The notes beneath the pieces were generated by a model. That model did no database searches. It was not told the DNA's origin and saw only the letters and a list, made by a program, of their open reading frames with translations. Position numbers and translations under genes: made by a program. Of a stretch of DNA of 64,000 nt, positions 60,274 to 64,000 are shown in pieces. The DNA is from an uncultured Oscillospiraceae bacterium (GTDB lineage: Bacteria > Bacillota > Clostridia > Oscillospirales > Oscillospiraceae): assembly GCA_947630375.1 (NCBI GenBank), contig CANRHH010000011.1:1-64000 (forward strand), written 5' to 3'. How positions within the stretch are numbered: the first letter of the stretch is position 1; every line of letters starts with the position of its first letter.

Positions 60274-62358
60274 TTAACCTTGCTCCGCCATATACACACC
60301 CGCCCGGGACTGGATCAGCCGGGCGGCGTCCTCCGGCGTCTTGTCTCCCGCCAGCATGGCGGCTGTCTCCTCCCGGATAATCTGCATAACGGTCTCGTCC
60401 GGGAGCCTGGTGCTGTCGATGCCGGCGATCAGGGCCAGCAGACGCTCCCCGTCCTCCTGCGTCAAATGGACCGGCGCCGCCTCCTCCGCCTGGGCCAGGC
60501 TGATCTTTTCTCTTAAAGCGGGCAGTGCGGCTGGCAGGCTGAAGCCGTCGTTCGGGTCCGCATTTTCCAGCATGAACCGGATAAACGCCCAGCACCCCTC
60601 CTGATGGGGACTCTGGGCCAGGATCCCCACCGGGTTTTTCAGCTCGATCTGGGAGCCGCAGCTGCCGTCCGGGGTGGGCCAGCCGATGGCACTGAGCCGG
60701 CATCCGGCCTGGGCCTCCGCCTGGGCCAGGGCCGTCACGTTGTCCAGCAGGACCGCCGCGCCTACCAAACTGCCGTTGGCTACCTTCACCGGGCCGGGGG
60801 TGTAATCCATGTTGTTGGGGTCCTCCGGCGTCTCCCGGACGCGCAGCGCCGCCTCCAGCAGCGCCGTGAAGGCCGGGCTGTCAAAGGAGCAGGTCATGGT
60901 CTCCCAGTCCATGGCCGCGGGGAGCCAGCGGGCCGCCATCTCCTCCAGAAAGCTCTCCCGGGTCAGGTTGTACAGGGTGCCTTCCCCCGGGCCCCGGGCG
61001 GCGTCCAGCGCCAGATACTCGTCCACGGTCCAGCCGGTCCGGTCCCCAAAGTCCGCGTACCGGGCCAAAACGGTGGGTACGGAAAAGGCGCTGCCGATGA
61101 AATAGATCCCCCCGCCCACGGACAAGGCCCGGGATATGGCGATATCCTCCAGGCCGGGCCCGCCGTCCCGGCCGAAAAACGGCGTCAGATCCGTCAGCAG
61201 TCCCTTGCCGATATAGGCCATCGGGGACAGAAAGCGAAAGCTCAGCATGTCCGGCGCTTTTCCGCTCAGGATCTCCGTGTTCAACCGGGTGAGGGCGGCA
61301 TCCTCGCTATAGGTGCCTCCATCGGAATAGTCCAGCACTTCGACGTAATAGTCCGGGCTGGCGCTGTTAAAGGCGGCGATATCCCGCTCCAGGCCGTCCC
61401 CGCCGTGGAGACCGGCCAGGGTCAGCCGGGTCTTGGGGTGGAGCGCCGCCGGGTCCACCGGCGTCAGAACGCGCAGGCCGGTGGAGAGCTGGAGCAGGAA
61501 ACGGCCGTCCTCCAAAGGGAGTGCGCCGGCCAGGCCGTTGACCGGCAGGGCGCACTCCCGCCACAGCACGAGGGGCGTCTGCTCCCCCTCGGCCGTCAGC
61601 GCGTACAGGCCCTCGCCGCTGCCAAGGAGCAGGAAATTTCCTTCGCCGCCGTCAAAAACCGTGCCCGGGCCGCAGGAAAAGGCAGGGCAGAGGTTTTCGG
61701 AGGCCAGGTCGGCCAGATACAGCCGGTTCCCCTGCTCCGTCTCCTCCACCGCGTACACCTGGCCGCCCTCCGAGGCCACCGGGTAACAGGACGCCTCCGG
61801 GAGCGCAAGCGTGCAGACGCTCTCCCCCGCCTCGCTCAGCACCAGCAGCGCCTCCCCGCCGCAGGGGATAAACAGCTGCCCGCCGGCCTGGCAGAGAGAG
61901 CCGTAGCTCTCCGCCGGATACAGGGCGCCCAGGTCCACGGTCCGCAGCTCTTCCCCGGCAGGGGAGATCAGGGACAGGATATGCTTGTACGCCCCGTCCA
62001 CCGCCGCGTATTCGCACAGCCAGATCCCCTCCTCCGAGGGGGCCCCGCCGGTGACGATGGCCGTGGTGCTGTATACCTTTTCCCCGCCCCGCCATATGGA
62101 ATAACCCATGAAATTTTCGCCCAGCTCCTGGGTCAGCGTGCAGAGCTCCCCCCGGCAGAGCACCGCCGCTAAACTGCCCTCCGGCGCGTCCAGGTCCTCC
62201 AGGGCGTAGCTGCCGCCCTGGCCGTTCCATTCCCCGGTGTCCTGATCGACAGCCAGGTCCCGCTCCTCCGCCGGGTCCGGCGCGGCGCCGGGCTTCTCCC
62301 GGCCGCAGCCGGTCAGCAGCAGCGCGGCGGTCAGCAGCAGGCACAGGCATTTCTTCAC
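60274..62358 (-). CDS. Solute-binding-like lipoprotein, paralogue of 12981-15143
   Basis: A 694-residue lipoprotein: signal peptide with lipobox ALLLTGC (about residue 18). The N-terminal half (about 50-310) is propeller-like. The C-terminal half is like family 1 solute-binding proteins (DIAAFNSASPDYYVEVLDYS, then GKAPDMLSFRFLSPMAY and GWTVDEYLALDAARG). Start GTG at 62358 has GGAGG upstream at about 9-10 bases; the longer frame to 62403 lacks an SD. It lies 50 bp after its upstream paralogue and has no permease gene nearby. Confidence 0.8.
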   Translation of the reverse strand: MKKCLCLLLTAALLLTGCGREKPGAAPDPAEERDLAVDQDTGEWNGQGGSYALEDLDAPEGSLAAVLCRGELCTLTQELGENFMGYSIWRGGEKVYSTTAIVTGGAPSEEGIWLCEYAAVDGAYKHILSLISPAGEELRTVDLGALYPAESYGSLCQAGGQLFIPCGGEALLVLSEAGESVCTLALPEASCYPVASEGGQVYAVEETEQGNRLYLADLASENLCPAFSCGPGTVFDGGEGNFLLLGSGEGLYALTAEGEQTPLVLWRECALPVNGLAGALPLEDGRFLLQLSTGLRVLTPVDPAALHPKTRLTLAGLHGGDGLERDIAAFNSASPDYYVEVLDYSDGGTYSEDAALTRLNTEILSGKAPDMLSFRFLSPMAYIGKGLLTDLTPFFGRDGGPGLEDIAISRALSVGGGIYFIGSAFSVPTVLARYADFGDRTGWTVDEYLALDAARGPGEGTLYNLTRESFLEEMAARWLPAAMDWETMTCSFDSPAFTALLEAALRVRETPEDPNNMDYTPGPVKVANGSLVGAAVLLDNVTALAQAEAQAGCRLSAIGWPTPDGSCGSQIELKNPVGILAQSPHQEGCWAFIRFMLENADPNDGFSLPAALPALREKISLAQAEEAAPVHLTQEDGERLLALIAGIDSTRLPDETVMQIIREETAAMLAGDKTPEDAARLIQSRAGVYMAEQG

Positions 62359-62408
62359 GGTCTCTCCCCTCCTCCGGCAGCGAATATAATTATGTAAATT
62401 CATTTACG

Positions 62409-64000
62409 TCAACTTCTTTCCGCCATGTACAGGCTCAGGCGGCTCTGGACCTGGGCGGCGGCATCCTCGGCGGTGCTCTGCCCGTTCAGGACCTCCTGCA
62501 TGGCGGTGGTGAGCACGGTGATCACCGCCTCGTCGGTCAGCACCAGACCCCTGCTGTTCTCCACCAGCCGCCGCAGGGCCTCCGCGTCGGCCTGGTTGAA
62601 GCTCTCATAATCCAGGCCGGGGTCCCGTTCCCGGGCCACCTCGTTGGCCAGGGCCTTTTCAAAGGTGTCCTTGCGCAGAGGGATGCCGGCGTAGATATAG
62701 GGCTCCTCCTCCCCCTGCATGAAGGTGCGCATGAAGCGCCAGGCCCCGTCCCGGTTGGGCCCGGAGGCTAAAATGCCCAGGCTGGCGTTCTTACCCGAGG
62801 TCATGTGGCCCCCGACGCTGTCCTCCCCCTCCAGACGCATAAAATAGCTGCCGCTGGCCCGGGAGCCGGGGAAGCCCGGCAGGGCATAGTCTCCCCCTGT
62901 GAAACTGCGCATCTGATACCCCATAGTCCCGCACAGGTCCTGGGCAAGGTAAAACAGGTAGGGGTCCCGGCTGGTCTCGGTCTGGGCCGGGAACCACTCC
63001 AACAGCTCCAGCCAGGAGGCAAAGACCGGGTTGTCAAAATCGCAGGTCATGTTCTCCCAGTCCATGAACTCCGCCGTGGCCGCGGCGGCGAAGCCGCCCA
63101 GGCCGCCCAGGTTCCATGCGCTGGTGGATTCCAGAGCCGGCAGGCGCAGCTGGGGGTTGCGGGCGATCAGCTCCGCCATCGCCTCCCCCGTCCAGTCTTG
63201 CCCGTCGTACATGGTCTCGGGCACGGCGATGGACAGCATGGTCATCTTGTCCACAAACTCATAGAGCCCGCCCTTTTTCAGCAGAGAATCGAACATATTG
63301 GGCAGGAAGTCCTCCCGGCTCACGGTCCCGTCCGCCTCGATATAGGGCAGCAGGTCCACCAGCAGCTGGGCGTCCACCGCCCCGGAGGGCAGGCGGCTGG
63401 TGTCGATCAGATCCGCGCCGCTGCCGGTGCCCAGCTCGATGAGCATCCGGGTCTTCTCCGCCTCGTCGGCGTAGACCCGGTTGTCCAGCACCACCCGGTA
63501 CTCCGGGTCCGCGTTGTTGAAGCGGATGATGGCGTCCATCACCGACTCCGGGCAGGAGGTCCAGGTGCGGTAGCCCCGGGAATCGTCCGCCTGCCGGAAA
63601 GCGATCATGGTCATGGTCTTTTTCACCGGCACCTGGCCCCGGCTGATCTTGATGAGCTTGTTGGTGAAGTGATAGATGTCCCCCCGGGAGTTTTCCAGTC
63701 CCTCATAGCCGTGCATGTTCCGGAAGCTGAGGGCCACGTCCAGCCAGCTGAACAGTACCGTCTCCTCCCCGGTGGCCGGGTCATAGCGGCAAAAATTCTC
63801 GTGGTCCACATAGAGGAAATTCCCCAGGCAGCTGGCGTAGAGCATATGGTTCTGGAGTTCCGGCATGGGTTCGCCCGCCGTCTGCATGGTCTCCCGGTCA
63901 AAGGGGACCAGCCCCTCCTCGCTGTCCAGATACATCCTGTCCCCGATCCAGAGGGGGGAGACCAGCCAGATCGTGGGGAACTTCGGCCGGTCCACCAGGT
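62409..64000 (-). CDS. Solute-binding-like lipoprotein, partial (5' end outside window)
   Basis: At least 530 residues; the N-terminus, with any signal peptide, lies beyond position 64000. The visible first 150 residues fit the propeller half. The rest is the solute-binding-like half (DAIIRFNNADPEYRVVLDN, then GADLIDTSRLPSGAVDAQLL). The C-terminal tail AEDAAAQVQSRLSLYMAE recurs almost unchanged in both other paralogues (AAEAQSRATMYLGE; DAARLIQSRAGVYMAE). It is in tandem with 60274-62358. Confidence 0.78.
   Translation of the reverse strand, partial: LVDRPKFPTIWLVSPLWIGDRMYLDSEEGLVPFDRETMQTAGEPMPELQNHMLYASCLGNFLYVDHENFCRYDPATGEETVLFSWLDVALSFRNMHGYEGLENSRGDIYHFTNKLIKISRGQVPVKKTMTMIAFRQADDSRGYRTWTSCPESVMDAIIRFNNADPEYRVVLDNRVYADEAEKTRMLIELGTGSGADLIDTSRLPSGAVDAQLLVDLLPYIEADGTVSREDFLPNMFDSLLKKGGLYEFVDKMTMLSIAVPETMYDGQDWTGEAMAELIARNPQLRLPALESTSAWNLGGLGGFAAAATAEFMDWENMTCDFDNPVFASWLELLEWFPAQTETSRDPYLFYLAQDLCGTMGYQMRSFTGGDYALPGFPGSRASGSYFMRLEGEDSVGGHMTSGKNASLGILASGPNRDGAWRFMRTFMQGEEEPYIYAGIPLRKDTFEKALANEVARERDPGLDYESFNQADAEALRRLVENSRGLVLTDEAVITVLTTAMQEVLNGQSTAEDAAAQVQSRLSLYMAERS

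Noticed and set aside
60604..62172. 522-residue plus-strand frame
   Set aside because: Complement of the lipoprotein gene 60274-62358; composition is that of a shadow frame.

Overview
The window looks like a chromosomal segment of a GC-rich (roughly 60% or more by eye) spore-forming member of the Clostridia, most like the gut Oscillospiraceae group. The evidence is: an intact sporulation sigma-K gene with a pro-sequence, Gram-positive style Shine-Dalgarno sites (AGGAGG), lipoboxes, VanRS-like and intramembrane-sensing two-component systems, the rimP-nusA-rnpM-ylxQ-infB-rbfA operon in Firmicute order, and many ferredoxin/flavin oxidoreductases. No rRNA, tRNA, CRISPR array, insertion sequence or prophage was seen.

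Layout. 0-5.3 kb: response regulator, short-loop histidine kinase and a two-gene ABC exporter (ATPase plus 864-residue FtsX-type permease). 5.4-12.2 kb (minus): molybdoenzyme maturation pair (XdhC-like; MobA-like/ModE-like fusion), hypB-hypA, a 927-residue ferredoxin/GltD-like oxidoreductase and a GntR regulator. 12.4-16.5 kb (minus): ECF sigma, DUF4367-type anti-sigma candidate, solute-binding-like lipoprotein and a small anchored protein. 16.8-23.3 kb (plus): Gfo/Idh dehydrogenase, split transketolase, TRAP transporter DctPQM and a FadR-type GntR regulator, a catabolic operon with a recognisable operator over its -10 box. 23.3-29.7 kb (minus): hybrid sensor kinase, VanRS-like pair, small protein, LprI-like lipoprotein, thioredoxin-reductase-like flavoprotein. 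29.8-32.8 kb (plus): glnS, then an Xre regulator/DUF3169 membrane protein pair sandwiched between glnS and a second, diverged copy of the last 165 bp of glnS. 32.9-37.9 kb: two divergent ECF sigma systems, one with an ABC transporter. 38.0-44.2 kb: MBOAT acyltransferase plus SGNH protein, a serine recombinase with a candidate invertible promoter, and a second 910-residue ferredoxin/GltD-like oxidoreductase. 44.2-52.6 kb (minus): transcription/translation operon rimP to ribF. 52.7-60.1 kb (minus): VanY-like carboxypeptidase, sigK, two MgtC-family genes, HAD hydrolase, murF, kup. 60.3-64 kb (minus): two more solute-binding-like lipoproteins, the last running off the window.

The most interesting signal is at 40.4-40.6 kb. 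Two imperfect inverted sites sharing a 16-bp arm (three differences, all transitions) flank about 100 bp holding a good sigma-A promoter. That promoter now points away from the SGNH-MBOAT operon and into the antisense strand of the adjacent serine recombinase. Inversion would place it in front of the acyltransferase operon, giving phase-variable surface O-acylation. A third related site lies upstream of the recombinase. The second highlight is the 1.3-kb glnS-3'-end/Xre/DUF3169 direct-repeat unit, whose regulator gene has two perfect tandem 18-bp palindromes at its promoter.

All functional assignments rest on reading motifs by eye. No database search was run. Start codons were chosen from Shine-Dalgarno spacing and family N-termini.
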